A stretch of DNA of 64,000 nt from contig NC_041005.1 of assembly GCF_004193775.1 (NCBI RefSeq), positions 18,323,865-18,387,864 on the forward strand, in the 5' to 3' direction. Of the stretch, positions 33,621 through 45,800 are shown in pieces (positions within the stretch are counted from its first letter, which is position 1; every line of letters begins with the position of its first letter). The notes beneath the pieces are model-generated. The model saw only the letters and a list, made by a program, of their open reading frames with translations. It was not told the DNA's origin and did not search any database. The DNA is from Glycine soja. Taxonomy: Eukaryota; Streptophyta; Magnoliopsida; Fabales; Fabaceae. Both the position numbers and the translations under genes were made by a program.

Positions 33621-34030
33621 CCACATCGACAATCATCTGTTACGGGTCACCAGAGGGGTTCTTACAAACTTAGTAAGAAGTATTATGGGCCTTTTAAGGT
33701 GCTTGATCGAATTGGGCCAATTGCTTATAAGTTAAAATTACCCGATGACAGTTGCATCCATCCCGTTTTTTATTGCTCCATGCTTAAACAATTTCACCAA
33801 CCAGCTCTGGTTAATGCTTCTCCTGCACTTTCACTACCACCGGTAGTAATTGACAATGAACCAGTGGTATCCCCTCTTGCCATTATAAGCACCAGGTACA
33901 TCCTAGGTTTTGACAACCCAAACTAAAGGAACTTGTGCAATGGGATGGATTGCTTCCGGAAGATACCACTTGGGAAGATTGGGAGCAATTGCGAGCTGAG
34001 TACCACCTTGAGGATGAGGTACTTTTTTAA
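33621..34030 (+). pseudogene. Chromovirus integrase C-terminus and chromodomain
   Basis: KYYGPFKVLDRIGPIAYKLK and VFYCSMLKQFH are the GPY/F module. After a frame change at about 33925, WDGLLPEDTTWEDWEQL is the chromodomain core, which in active relatives binds histone marks and steers insertion into heterochromatin. The coding stop TAA lies at 34027-34029, nine bases before the next LTR. Confidence 0.75.
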
Positions 34031-34038
34031 GTCTTAGG

Positions 34039-36160
34039 TGGCATACCCTAATTTTGTCTGGGGACCATTGTTTATCGGCATGCGACCTTTGTTTGACCAC
34101 TTCAAAATGTTTAACACCCATCACCGTGGAATTCATAAAGTTCCGAGATGTTTCAGAGAGAAACCGGCCAAAAACACGAAAACGAGAGTGTATTTAGCAA
34201 AGTGGGGGTGTAAATAGACTGTTACACCCTGATTTCATTCGGGGACCGTTTTTTATCACTTCGGAAGGCTTAACACCCATGGTCGTGGAATCCGTAAAGT
34301 TTCGTAAGGAAAACAGCCAAAAAACACAAAAATAGGGGGTGAACTTATCAAGATAGAGGTGTAAATAGAAATTTCAAATCTAGGCCCTTCTAGAACATTT
34401 CATAAGTTGGGTTGATTAAGGAGGAAGCAACCTAGCTTGCCTGGGCAAGCTGGGCGGCAACCTCCTCCCCCGTTTTGTTAAAAAAATGACTTGCAAGGCT
34501 TCCGTAATGCTTCCGTAAAATTCCTGTAACCCTAAATAAGCATATTTCACTTAAGATGGGTGAGAAGGAAGAGAAAAAAAAAGAAGAAAATCAAGTCCAA
34601 TGTGCTTCCATAACTTTTCTGTAAATTTCGGAAAAAAAAGGGGTGAACTTAGTAAAAGGGGATGCCTCAAGGAACTTCCTGAGGAAGCCACCTGCTCGCC
34701 TGGGCAAGCTGGGCGGCAAGCTCCACCCCTTTTTTTTTTCTATAAATAGGGCGGGGGGGGGGGGTTGTTCCAAAGGGTCCCTAACCCCTATGCTATGCAT
34801 TTCAGCTGTTTTTGGTGAAAAAACGTGTTTCCGTGAAGAAAATCCAAGCTGAGGTTCTTCCGTAACGCTTCTGAGACATTTCCATGAGCAATTTCGTGAA
34901 GATTTTCCGTCGTTCTTCACCGTTCTTCGTCCGTTCTTCGTTCTTCAACCGGTAAGTTTTCGAATCTGAAAGTTTTAATTCATTTCTTGTTTTGTTGTCT
35001 TTCATCTTCATTTCTTTCACTTTCGGTTTTCTTTTCTTCCATTTTTAACGAGCTTTAACCGATTGTTTAAGTCGTTACCTCACCTAATAAATGATAAAAT
35101 GAACTTCAACCGATCATTTGTGTTGTAATATCGTTTAATCACTGTTAAAGGAAAATCTAACCGATTGTTCACAATGTAACCTCGGTTAAATAAAAAAAGC
35201 AAAATAATGATAAAATAATCAAAACATCTTGAAAAAAATAATAAAAAATAATCAAAAAAATCAATCGGATGCTTTACTTTGAAAGTTTCCTTGAATGAAT
35301 TGACTAATAATCAAAGTGAAACTAAGGCTAAAATCAACTCACAAACCAAGTTTTGTTCGCAAAAGTCACTCAAAACCGTTTTAAGGTACAACACCTTAAA
35401 ACGGACCTCTTTGCTTTTATTGGTTAAAATGGACCATTCAAAGCATAAAATCAACACATAACTTTATCGATTTTGCAAGAACTACGTAGGCCTGAGTTCC
35501 TCATCGCAATTGAGGATACGTAGGAGCAAAAACCCCGCTTTTGTCGATCACCCCAAGAGATTGTTAATGGTCCAACGCCTTAACGTTTCTTGCCTTTCAA
35601 AAACTGAGAGATCATTAATGATCCAACGCCTTAACGTTTCTCTCCTTTCAAAATCAAAAGATCGTTTAATGGTCCAACGCCTTAAAGGACCTTTTGTTTG
35701 GTTAAAATATATCTTGCGAAAAAAGATAAAAACAACTTAACCAACGTTTAGTTCTGAAAGAACTACGTAGGTCTGATTTCTTCATCGCAATTGAGGAATA
35801 CGTAGGAACGAGGGAAACACCCTTGTCGACCATAAAAAGATAAAAAATACAAAAGGGGAAAAATACATAAAAATAGAAAAAGGGGAAAATACATAAAAAC
35901 AGGAAAAAGGGAAAATATGTAGTTTTGAAGTCATATTTGCACACTTGATTAAAGGTTGTCGTCCCTTGTGACGGACGTGTGGGATGCTAATACCTTCCCC
36001 GTGCGTAAAAACAACTCCCTTTCACACTTAAAGTTCGTAGACCACACGTTCCAGTTTTTCCGACGTTTTCCTCGAATAAACATTGGTGGCGACTCCACGC
36101 GCCTTCCTCCCTTGGAAGACGCACCTGTGTTGCCCTCTCGCCGAAGGGTAGGTTGCGACA
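34039..36160 (+). repeat. First LTR of the tandem gypsy complex
   Basis: Starts TGGCATACCC (the third copy has TGTCATACCC) and ends GGTTGCGACA. Near its start it carries an internal partial duplication: bases from about 34219 repeat the opening (TGTTACACCCTGATTTC...). A TATAAATAGGGC box lies at 34740-34752. Two copies of a nested hairpin motif (CTACGTA...TACGTAG) are at 35482-35523 and 35763-35805. Confidence 0.8.
34740..34752 (+). promoter_or_regulatory. LTR TATA box, first gypsy copy
   Basis: CTATAAATAGGGC. The same box is at about 51612 in the middle LTR (CTATAAATAGGTG) and 63799 in the third (CTATAAATAGGCG), always about 190 bases before the CTTCAACCGGTAAG-type sequence or its equivalent. 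Confidence 0.6.
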
Positions 36161-36161
36161 G

Positions 36162-36180
36162 TTGGCGACTCCATTGGGGA
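36162..36180 (+). other. Primer binding site of the first gypsy copy
   Basis: TTGGCGACTCCATTGGGGA directly follows the LTR end. It resembles the tRNA-Arg type of site reported for Ogre-like elements; the tRNA assignment is from memory. Confidence 0.6.
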
Positions 36181-37317
36181 CTATTTTTAGAGAGTTAGGC
36201 CTATTAATCTTTTGTGCAAAAGTTGTGTTTTCCCTTTCATCGGTTTCCCTTTTCCTTTATGTTCTTGTATAAACTTCTTCGATGTTGTAAGCGTGTTTTA
36301 ATGTATGCATGAGATAAATATGTATTCATTTGATGCACACAACACCAACACCTTTTTGCACACACGGTGAGTTGAAAAGGGGCCCTATACCCGGGTCCAT
36401 GGGAATATAAGGAGTGGAGGTGAATCTGTGGTCATGCTGGGTCTCCAACTTTCTTGATAATAGTGAACCCTTATCTAGAGTTTTTCTCTTTGATAACATA
36501 TTGTTGTTGGTAGTCCCTATTTCCGCAATATGTTTTTCGAAGGGGATGATACCTCTAGAAACCATCAAGAGAGATATGACCACCTTGGGAATTATCACTA
36601 AAAGCCTTTTAGTTCCTCCCGTTTAGGTCCCTAAAATAGGGGCACGAAGCGAACACGTTGCGTGCCTTTTAAACACTGCCATGTATATAACCTAAATGTC
36701 ATGTACGCCTGGGTTGTATGATTATTTGTGGATATTGCCATACTGTGTACATCCCCGTGTTGTGCTTTTGCGCGTCTACATCATGTCGTCACACACGCAT
36801 TGTATGTTGGTCTCGTTTTTTGTCACGGGAAGCTAGAAGGTTGGAAGGTCCATATCACCTTCTTAAATGCACACATGGGGCATTGTGTCCCCCAATGTGC
36901 AAGTAAGAAGAGATGATTTTCCGGGCTCTCATGTCCATAAATGCATTCATATCATGCATCGCATAAGCATCTCTTCATGGCATTGTAATGGACATATCAT
37001 TCCTGCATTTGTCACTTATCATTTCATGCATTACATTTTGCACAAGTCATTTCTTCACCATGCATCTGCATCTAACATGTTTTTTGCACACCTTTTATTT
37101 TCATGTTCTCTCATGCATGATCCTTGCATTTTCCTCTGCAAAACAAAGAAAGTCACGATAAAGCTCAAACAATGCATCATTCACATACATCCGTACTTTT
37201 CATTGGTTGCATTGCTCATTGCATTCTTTCCCTGAAAACCAAACTTTAATCATTTTTATCATAAGGAAAGAACGCACTTTATGACACCCTCACCGAATGC
37301 AAGCTAGAGCTGGAGTA
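36181..37317 (+). other. Untranslated leader of the first gypsy copy
   Basis: No gene is seen. The sequence has a matching counterpart at 53060-54700 in the second copy, which holds an extra block of about 500 bases (54043-54560) that is absent here. Confidence 0.55.
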
Positions 37318-38951
37318 ATGGCTGAAGTAGACGAGGTGCAAGAGCGGATGAAGACCGACATGGAGGCCATGAAAGAACAGATGGCCACAATTATAGAGGC
37401 CATGATGAGTATGAAGAAGATAATGGAGGTCAATGTGGCCTCAACCTAATAAATCATCCAACCGCGGATACGGGCAACCCCCATTTTGTGCAAGTCCAGA
37501 ACAAGCAGGTTTTCTCGCCATATGGTTTGCCTCCGAACTATACTCCACCCAATGAGAATGTCAATAACTCCACTCCTATACTCATTGAGTGCCAACAACC
37601 TCAATCTGATCATGCACATGTCTCTTGACCCATGGGGGAGACACATGAAATGCCCCACCACAATCTAGCCGACTTCGAGCCTTGCCTCGGATATGCCACT
37701 GAAGGGCAAGCAGTTGGTGGTATACCCCTGCAAAACACTTTGGAGGGCCCTCAGTATCACCCACAACCACACCCCTTGCATTCCACAGTTGGTAAAAACC
37801 CTCTTGCTATGGCAAAAATGGGAGAGTTGGATCATCTAGAGGAAAGGCTCAGAGCCATTGATGGAGGCGAAGATTATGCCTTTGCTAACCTAGAAGAGTT
37901 GTTCCTAGTACCCAATATCATCACCCGTCCCAAGTTCAAGGTGCCGGACTTTGAGAAGTACAAGGGGACTACTTGTCCCAAGAACCATCTAAAGATGTAT
38001 TGTTGGAAGATGGGGACATACGCAAAAGATGAGGAACTGCTGATACATTTCTTCCAAGAAAGTCTTACTGGGGTAGCTATTACCTGGTACACTAATTTGG
38101 AACCTTCCCAAGTCCATTCTTGGAAGGACCTAATGGTTGCCTTCGTTAGGCAGTATCAGTGCAATTCTAATATGGCTCCAGATAGGATGCAACTACAAAA
38201 CATGTGCAAAAACGGGTACGAATCTTTCAAAGAATACGCCCGAAGGTGGAGAGACCTGACAGCTTTAGTGGCACCTCCAATGACGGAGAAAGAGATGATC
38301 ACAATAATAGTAGACACATTACCAGTGTTTTACTATGAAAAAAATGGTGGGGTACGCACCTTTAAGCTTTGCGGATTTGGTCTTCACCGGCAAAAGGATC
38401 GAAGCGGGTCTGAAAAAAGGCAAATTTTTTCATCTTGCTTTGATAAATGAGAAAAGTGGGGCAAATGAAAAGGATGAGAATGAGGAAGTAACCCATGTTG
38501 AGGCTGCCATTCCTACATGGCCAAACTTCCCACCAGCCCAACAATGTCATCGCTCAGCCAATATCGGCCCTTCTCCTTACCCACCACTCAATCATCCACA
38601 AAGGCTATCCCTAAATCATCGCAAAGTTTGTTGGCCGCACATCTAATGCCAAGCGCAAACCAAAACACCAACCAAGAAATGAATTTTGCAGCGAAAAAGT
38701 CTGTAGAATTCACCCTAATTTCAGTGTCCTATGCTGATTTGCTCCCATATCTACTTGATAATGCAATGGTAGCCATAACCCCTGCCAGGGTTCCTCAACC
38801 TCCATTTTTCCGAGGATTCGACTGGAACGCAACATGTGCATATCATGGAGGAGTTTCGGGACATTCCATTGAGCACTGTATGACCTTGAAGCGTAAGGTG
38901 CAAAGTCTAATTAATGCAGGCTGGCTGAAATTTGAGGAGAATCGCTTGTGA
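37318..38951 (+). pseudogene. Gag of the first gypsy copy, broken
   Basis: A short first piece (37318-37449) starts with VQERMKTDMEAMKEQM, a coiled-coil-like N-terminus, and ends at TAA. A deletion then joins it to the Pro-rich part. A TGA at 37626-37628 precedes the largest open piece, 37632-38450. That piece contains the retrotransposon Gag capsid: KYKGTTCPKNHLKMYCWKMG, ELLIHFFQESLTGVAITWY and FKEYARRWRDL. A frameshift near 38340 (in a run of A) passes to 38335-38646, and another to 38517-38951, which ends with a zinc-knuckle-like CAYHGGVSGHSIEHC. It would build particles if whole. No protease or RT follows. Confidence 0.8.
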
Positions 38952-40055
38952 ATCCTAACATTGACAAGCGACACCACACATGGGGCAATTTTGAAAGCTG
39001 TTGTTAGATGTCTCTAATGACTCATCGGGATTTTCAAGTTTATGTCATTATTGTAAACCACAGTTACAATGCTAAATAAAATTGATAAATTTGACATCTT
39101 TGTCCCTCATCCTCTCGTAATTACTTCTTTGCTTCCACTGGAATGTGGGTGTAAGCCATTAGTTTGTTTGCTCAAGCAACATGTGCTGCTGAGTTTGGAC
39201 TTCCAAGACCGTTCAATCAAAAATTACTTGTGCTACACATTTGGTGAGGATGCCGTAAACAACGAGTAAAGCAGAAAAGTTCAAAAAGAAAAAGAAAAAA
39301 AACATTTGATTGATTGTGTTTTCAAGTAAAAATATAGACATTCATGTGGCCTCATTTTATCATTCCTGAAAGTTTGTCTTTTTGAAAGAGAAGTAAGTTA
39401 TCAAGAATAGGATTATAGGAGTCATTTGACTTAATCTGTCAACTAAAAAATCCTTCAACTGTTTCTCGTCCTTGAAAATCCTTTTTGAGAATCAACTGCT
39501 TCTTTCATTCTTCCTTGCTACAAGGTTGTGAAAACAAAACAATGATGGATACCTCAGAGCCCTACACTGGGGCAATGAAAGGCACCATGCGTGAGCCTCA
39601 GGCGAACCTAGGGGCAGGTCAAAAGTTCTCACCTGTCGATGTTTTTAAACAAAAAAAAGGGGGAGTGACAAACCCTGGGATTTTAGTGGATTGATTAAAC
39701 GGCTCCATTGTTGTCACTCCAAAATTTTCAAATGAATAAATCAAACAGGACATACACTCTGAGCGAGTTCCCGAAGAAATTTGCAAAAGATAGGATGAGG
39801 TTGCATGAATTATCACCTCTTTCAAAAATCAAATCAAAATCACAAAATAAGGAAAGAATGTCATAAACATTGTACAACCACATTCACCACAATTCAAGAC
39901 AAAGGTTGCATGCATCAGCATCCCTAAAAATCATGTTAACTGCATAGATTTCCTACAGCTAATGTCCAATCTTTTGAATTTAAGATGACTGACCCTCTCA
40001 ATGAGTCAATCTCTTGCTTTCTCATAAGGGTGGACCCTTGGGTACTAGTACCCTC
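38952..40055 (+). other. Non-coding internal region of the first gypsy copy
   Basis: No gene is seen. It parallels 56440-57740 of the second copy. A purine tract AAAAAAAAGGGGGAGTG at 39651-39667 resembles a polypurine tract but lies far from an LTR. Confidence 0.5.
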
Positions 40056-40705
40056 ATCTTCAGAGGACTACGCCCTTGCCTTCAGAGGACTACACATCCT
40101 CACCTTTAGGGGACTGCACGTCCTCGCCTCCAGAAAGCTACATGCCCTCGCCTTTAGAGGACAACACGTCCTCGCCTTCAGAGGGCTACATGTCCTCGCC
40201 TTCAGAGGGCTACACGTCTTCGCCTTCAGAGGACTACACGTCCTTCCCTTCAGAGGGCTACACGTCCTCGCCTTCAGAGGACTACATGCCCTCGCCTTTT
40301 GAGGGCTGCACGTCCTCGCCTTCAGAGGACTGCACGCCCTCGCCTTCAGAGGACTGCACGCCCTCGCCTTTAGAGGACTCATGCCCTCGCCTTTAGAGAG
40401 GGAGGCTATCGTGCAACTACTATGCATATTAGAGGACTACACGCCCTCGCCTTCAGAGGACTAAACGTCCTCCTCTTCAGAGGGCTACATGTCCTCGGCT
40501 TTAGAGGACTGCACGTCGTCGCCTTTAGAGGACTGCACGCCCTCGCCTTCAAAGGACGGCTCACCCTCGCCTTCAGAGGGCTACAAGCCCTCGCCTTCAG
40601 AGGACTGCATGCCCCCGCCTTCAAAGGACTGCACGCCTTCGCCTTCAGAGGACTACACGCCCTCGCCTTCAGAGGACTGCACGCCCTCGCCTTTAGAAAG
40701 GGAGG
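40056..40705 (+). repeat. 24-bp minisatellite, first gypsy copy
   Basis: About 25 units of the type GAGGACTACACGTCCTCGCC plus TTCA. All frames are open on both strands because the unit length is a multiple of three and lacks stops, so the long frames here are not genes. A 34-bp non-repeat segment (about 40399-40432) splits the array; the same segment follows the array at about 40700, so part of the locus is duplicated. Confidence 0.85.
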
Positions 40706-41036
40706 CTATCGTGCAACTACTATGCATATCGAGGCAAGATTTCGCCCAGACCGCCATAGGGAGATGAGTGCGGATCATGCGCACCACCACAACTCTGATC
40801 TCCCCTTTCCAAAGTGCCAGTTGGTCTGTGTCGTCATGACATAGGTAAGTATGCACGTGGCTCAACTGATTTCTAATGCCATCCACTATTTGCAAGGATC
40901 ACGCCCACAAGACACCCAGTAGACCCGGAAAAGTCCAACAAGGCCCTGGGGTTTCTAGCTCTGGTTACGGGCCTCTGTCAGTCCTAGAGGGTGCCCGTCC
41001 CCCCCAGCAAGGTCATGTCATCGTGACATAAGTAAG
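40706..41036 (+). other. 3' internal region of the first gypsy copy, deleted before the LTR
   Basis: It contains an intron-like segment (GTAAGT at 40845, AG near 40897) and part of a sequence also found at 58860-58985. At 41036 it joins the LTR directly. The second copy has about 4 kb more here, ending in a polypurine tract that this copy lacks. Confidence 0.6.
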
Positions 41037-41627
41037 TGTCATACCCTAATTTCGTCTGGGGACCATTGTTTGGTGGCATGCAACCTTCGCTTGACCGCCT
41101 CGACGTACTTAACACCCATCGTTAGGTAATCCGTAAAGTTCCGCGACATTCCAGAAGTCGAAAAGAAGCACTGTTGTGCAATCCGTAAAGTTCCACAACA
41201 TTCCGGTAGTCAAAAAGAGCATTGTTGCGTAATCCGTAAAGTTTCGCAACATTCCAGAAAGAAAATGGGTTTCGTTACATAATCCGTAAAGTTGCGTAAC
41301 GTTTCGGGAAGAAACCGGTCAAAAACACGAAAACGGGAGTGTATTTAGCAAAGTGGGGTATATGTAAATAAATAGGAGTGTATTTAGCAAAGGGGGGGGG
41401 GGTGAACTTATCAAGATCCTCCACGTTTTGTTGGAAAATGGTTTCCAGGGCTTCTGGAGCTTTCATAATGCTTCCGCAAAATTCCTAAAACTTTGAGTAA
41501 GCCCATTTCACTTAATATTGGTGAAAGCGAAGAGGAAAAAGAGGGAAATCAAGTCCTATATGCTTCCGTAAGGCTTTCGTAATGCTTCCGTAAAATTCCT
41601 AAAACCCTAAATAAGCATATTTCACCT
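41037..41627 (+). repeat. Middle LTR, part before SIRE1
   Basis: Starts TGTCATACCC and runs to the SIRE1 insertion. It contains four hairpin-like repeats around ATCCGTAAAGTT (about 41117-41310). The LTR continues at 51376. Confidence 0.85.
41623..41627. repeat. SIRE1 target duplication, left copy (CACCT)
   Basis: CACCT precedes SIRE1 and is repeated at 51371-51375. Removing one copy and SIRE1 restores a continuous LTR. Confidence 0.95.
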
Positions 41628-42773
41628 TGTTAGTGCTTAGCTCTACTGAGTTTTAAAAGGTTGGCTAAGATTTTGTTAAAACATAAGCACTTAGACAATG
41701 AAGGAAAGCTGGAGTTGCTGCACATGATGTCCAACGTTATGTCAAGGAATAAGATCGGGCTGCACAATGCACAAGGCAAGATAAAATGTCAAATGAAGAA
41801 TTGAAGTTACAGGATCCACGATGTCGGATACAATGTCCTGACATCCTGCCCGAAAATACTGGAGTTGCTGCACAATGCATAAGTCAAGATAAAATGTCAA
41901 ATGAAGAATTGAAGCTGCAGAATCCACGATGTCGGACACGATGTCCTGACATCCGGCCCGAAAATACTGGACACATAAATCTGTTATATCTTTAACAGAT
42001 TAATGTGCAGTTAGCAAAAGATTAGAAGATCTATCTCTAGGAACGAATTAAAAGATAATTAAAGTTCGAATTACAAATTTGAAGAGTTCGTTCAGGGATT
42101 AAAGATTAAAGATAAAAACTAAAAGATCAAACTGTATCTTTTAGATCTTTAAGTGCAGATTTTCAGGAAAGTGATAGATCTCATCCAGCATCAGGTAGTT
42201 GCAGCCCAGAAACGCACATTGCTATATAAACATGAAGGCTGCACGAGTTCTGTACCAAGTCCGGGATTGAAAAGTTATTTTGTGAGTTTTGGGACTTGAG
42301 TGTTTTGTGAGCCACCTTGATGGTACCCTAACATCAAGTGTTGGACCTGAGTGTGTAGAGTTGATCTCTTGTGTGTAGAGTTGATCTCTAGTGTGTAGGG
42401 TTGATCCCTTTTGTTCAGAGTTGATCTCTGGTGTGTCTTTGACTTAATTGTAAACACGGGAGTGTGATTGAGAGGGAGTGAGCGGGGTTTCTCATATCTA
42501 AGAGTGGCTCTTAGGTAGAGATCGCACGGGTAGTGGTTAGGTGAGAAGGTTGTAAACAGTGGCTGTTAGACCTTGAACTAACACTATTTTAGTGGATTTC
42601 CTCCCTGGCTTGGTAGCCCCCAGATGTAGGTGAGGTTGCACCGAACTGGGTTAACAATTCTCTTGTGTTATTTACTTGTTTAATCTGTTCATACGGACAC
42701 ATATAATCTGCATGTTCTGAAGCGTGATGTCGTGACATCCTGTACGACATCTGTCCCCAGTATCAGAATTTCA
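41628..42773 (+). repeat. SIRE1 5' LTR
   Basis: Begins TGTTAGTGCTTAG and ends ATCAGAATTTCA (1146 bp). The upstream part has a tandem duplication of about 108 bp (about 41753-41970), each unit ending in the composite GATGTC motif. Near 42350-42440 are tandem units of GTGTGTAGAGTTGATCTC; this copy has one more than the 3' LTR. Confidence 0.95.
42223..42230 (+). promoter_or_regulatory. SIRE1 TATA box
   Basis: TATATAAA in the 5' LTR, with an identical site in the 3' LTR at about 50840. It should set the transcription start some 30 bases downstream, which would put the R region in the last 520 bases of the LTR. Confidence 0.7.
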
Positions 42774-42775
42774 AT

Positions 42776-42787
42776 TGGTATCAGAGC
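42776..42787 (+). other. SIRE1 primer binding site (initiator tRNA-Met)
   Basis: TGGTATCAGAGC, two bases after the LTR end. Confidence 0.95.
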
Positions 42788-42831
42788 GGGCACTCGAAAT
42801 CACTGAGTGAGATCTAGGGAGATAAATTCTG

Positions 42832-45800
42832 ATGAACATGGAGAAAGAAGGAGGACCAGTGAACAGACCACCAATTCTTGATGGAACCAACTATGAATAC
42901 TGGAAAGCAAGAATGGTGGCCTTCCTCAAATCACTGGATAGCAGAACCTGGAAAGCTGTCATCAAAGGCTGGGAACATCCCAAGATGCTGGACACAGAAG
43001 GAAAGCCCACTGATGAATTGAAGCCAGAAGAAGACTGGACTAAAGAAGAAGACGAATTGGCACTTGGAAACTCCAAAGCTTTGAATGCTCTATTCAATGG
43101 AGTTGACAAGAATATCTTCAGACTGATCAACACTTGCACAGTGGCCAAGGATGCATGGGAGATCCTGAAAACCACTCATGAAGGAACCTCCAAAGTGAAG
43201 ATGTCCAGATTGCAACTATTGGCCACAAAATTCGAAAATCTGAAGATGAAGGAGGAAGAGTGTATTCATGACTTCCACATGAACATTCTTGAAATTGCCA
43301 ATGCTTGCACTGCCTTGGGAGAGAGGATGACAGATGAAAAGCTGGTGAGAAAGATCCTCAGATCCTTGCCTAAGAGGTTTGACATGAAAGTCACTGCAAT
43401 AGAGGAGGCCCAAGACATCTGCAACATGAGAGTAGAAGAACTCATTGGTTCCCTTCAAACCTTTGAGCTAGGACTCTCGGATAGGGCTGAAAAGAAGAGC
43501 AAGAATCTGGCGTTCGTGTCCAATGATGAAGGAGAAGAAGATGAGTATGACCTGGATACTGATGAAGGTCTGACTAATGCAGTTGTGCTCCTTGGAAAAC
43601 AGTTCAACAAAGTGATGAACAGAATGGACAGGAGGCAGAAACCACATGTCCGGAACATCCCTTTCGACATCAGGAAAGGTAGTGAATACCAGAAAAAGTC
43701 AGATGAAAAGCCCAGTCACAGCAAAGGAATTCAATGCCGTGGGTGTGAAGGCTTTGGACATATCAAAGCTGAATGTCCAACTCATCTCAAGAAGCAGAGG
43801 AAAGGTCTTTCTGTATGTCGATCTGATGATACAGAGAGTGAACAAGAAAGTGATTCTAACAGAGATGTGAATGCACTCACTGGGAGATTTGAATCTGCTG
43901 AAGATTCAAGTGATACAGACAGTGAAATCACTTTTGATAAGCTTGCCACATCCTATAGAGAACTATGCATCAAAAGTGAGAAGATTCTTCAGCAAGAAGC
44001 ACAACTGAAGAAGGTCATTGCAAATCTGGAGGCTGAAAAGGAGGCACATGAAGAGGAGATCTCTGAGCTTAAAGGAGAAGTTGGCCTTCTGAATTCTAAA
44101 CTGGAAAATATGACAAAGTCAATAAAGATGCTGAATAAAGGCTCAGATGTGCTTGATGAGGTGCTACAGCTTGGGAAGAATGTTGGAAACCAGAGAGGAC
44201 TTGGGTTTAATCCTAAGTCTGCTGGCAGAACAACCATGACAGAATTTGTTCCTGCCAAAAACAGCACTGGAGCCACGATGTCACAACATCGGTCTCGACA
44301 TCATGGAACGCAGCAGAAAAGGAGCAAAAGAAAGAAGTGGAGGTGTCACTACTGTGGCAAGTATGGTCACATAAAGCCCTTTTGCTATCATTTACATGGC
44401 CATCCACATCATGGAACTCAAGGTAGCAGTAGCAGAAGGAAGATGATGTGGGTTCCAAAACACAAGACTGTTAGTCTTGTTGTTCATACTTCACTTAGAG
44501 CATCAGCTAAGGAAGATTGGTACCTAGATAGCGGCTGTTCCAGACACATGACAGGAGTCAAAGAATTCCTGGTGAACATTGAACCTTGCTCCACTAGCTA
44601 TGTGACATTTGGAGATGGCTCTAAAGGAAAGATCACTGGAATGGGAAAGCTAGTCCATGATGGACTTCCTAGTCTGGACAAAGTACTGCTGGTGAAGGGA
44701 CTGACTGCAAACTTGATCAGCATCAGTCAGCTGTGTGATGAAGGATTCAATGTAAACTTCACAAAGTCAGAATGCTTGGTGACAAATGAGAAGAGTGAAG
44801 TTCTAATGAAGGGCAGCAGATCAAAGGACAACTGTTACCTATGGACACCTCAAGAAACCAGCTACTCCTCCACATGTCTATCCTCCAAAGAAGATGAAGT
44901 CAGAATATGGCATCAAAGATTTGGACATCTGCACTTAAGAGGCATGAAGAAAATCATTGACAAAGGTGCTGTTAGAGGCATTCCCAATCTGAAAATAGAA
45001 GAAGGCAGAATCTGTGGTGAATGTCAGATTGGAAAGCAAGTCAAGATGTCCCACCAGAAGCTTCAACATCAGACCACTTCCAGGGTGCTGGAACTACTTC
45101 ACATGGATTTGATGGGGCCTATGCAGGTTGAAAGCCTTGGAGGAAAGAGGTATGCCTATGTTGTTGTGGATGATTTCTCCAGATTTACCTGGGTCAACTT
45201 TATCAGAGAGAAATCAGAAACCTTTGAAGTATTCAAAGAGTTGAGTCTAAGACTTCAAAGAGAAAAGGACTGTGTCATCAAGAGAATCAGGAGTGACCAT
45301 GGCAGAGAGTTTGAAAACAGCAGGTTCACTGAATTCTGCACATCTGAAGGCATCACTCATGAGTTCTCTGCAGCCATTACACCACAACAGAATGGCATAG
45401 TTGAAAGGAAAAACAGGACTTTGCAAGAGGCTGCTAGGGTCATGCTTCATGCCAAAGAACTTCCCTATAATCTCTGGGCTGAAGCCATGAACACAGCATG
45501 CTACATCCACAACAGAGTCACACTGAGAAGAGGGACTCCAACCACACTGTATGAAATCTGGAAAGGGAGGAAGCCAACTGTCAAGCACTTCCACATCTTT
45601 GGAAGTCCATGTTACATTTTGGCAGATAGAGAGCAAAGGAGAAAGATGGATCACAAGAGGGATGCAGGGATATTCCTGGGATACTCTACAAACAGCAGAG
45701 CATATAGAGTATTCAACTCCAGAACCAGAACTGTGATGGAATCCATCAATGTGGTTGTTGATGATCTAACTCCAGCAAGAAAGAAGGATGTCGAAGAAGA

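Larger units (their letters stand above)
29316..34038 (+). mobile_element. Ty3/gypsy chromovirus, decayed, 3' LTR lost
   Basis: Parts follow in order: short 5' LTR (about 29316-29540), Gag, protease, RT, RNase H, integrase, chromodomain. The C-terminal chromodomain places it among chromoviruses. Several stops and frameshifts are present. At 34039 the sequence passes into a different LTR soon after the last pol codon, so its own 3' LTR is missing from the window or displaced beyond it by the later insertion. Confidence 0.8.

Noticed and set aside
37446..37661. Minus-strand frame repeated at 54909-55148
   Set aside because: It recurs only because both lie opposite related gag sequence.
40068..40844. 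Open frames of 92-140 codons on both strands in the first minisatellite
   Set aside because: Same reason: period divisible by three, no family resemblance.
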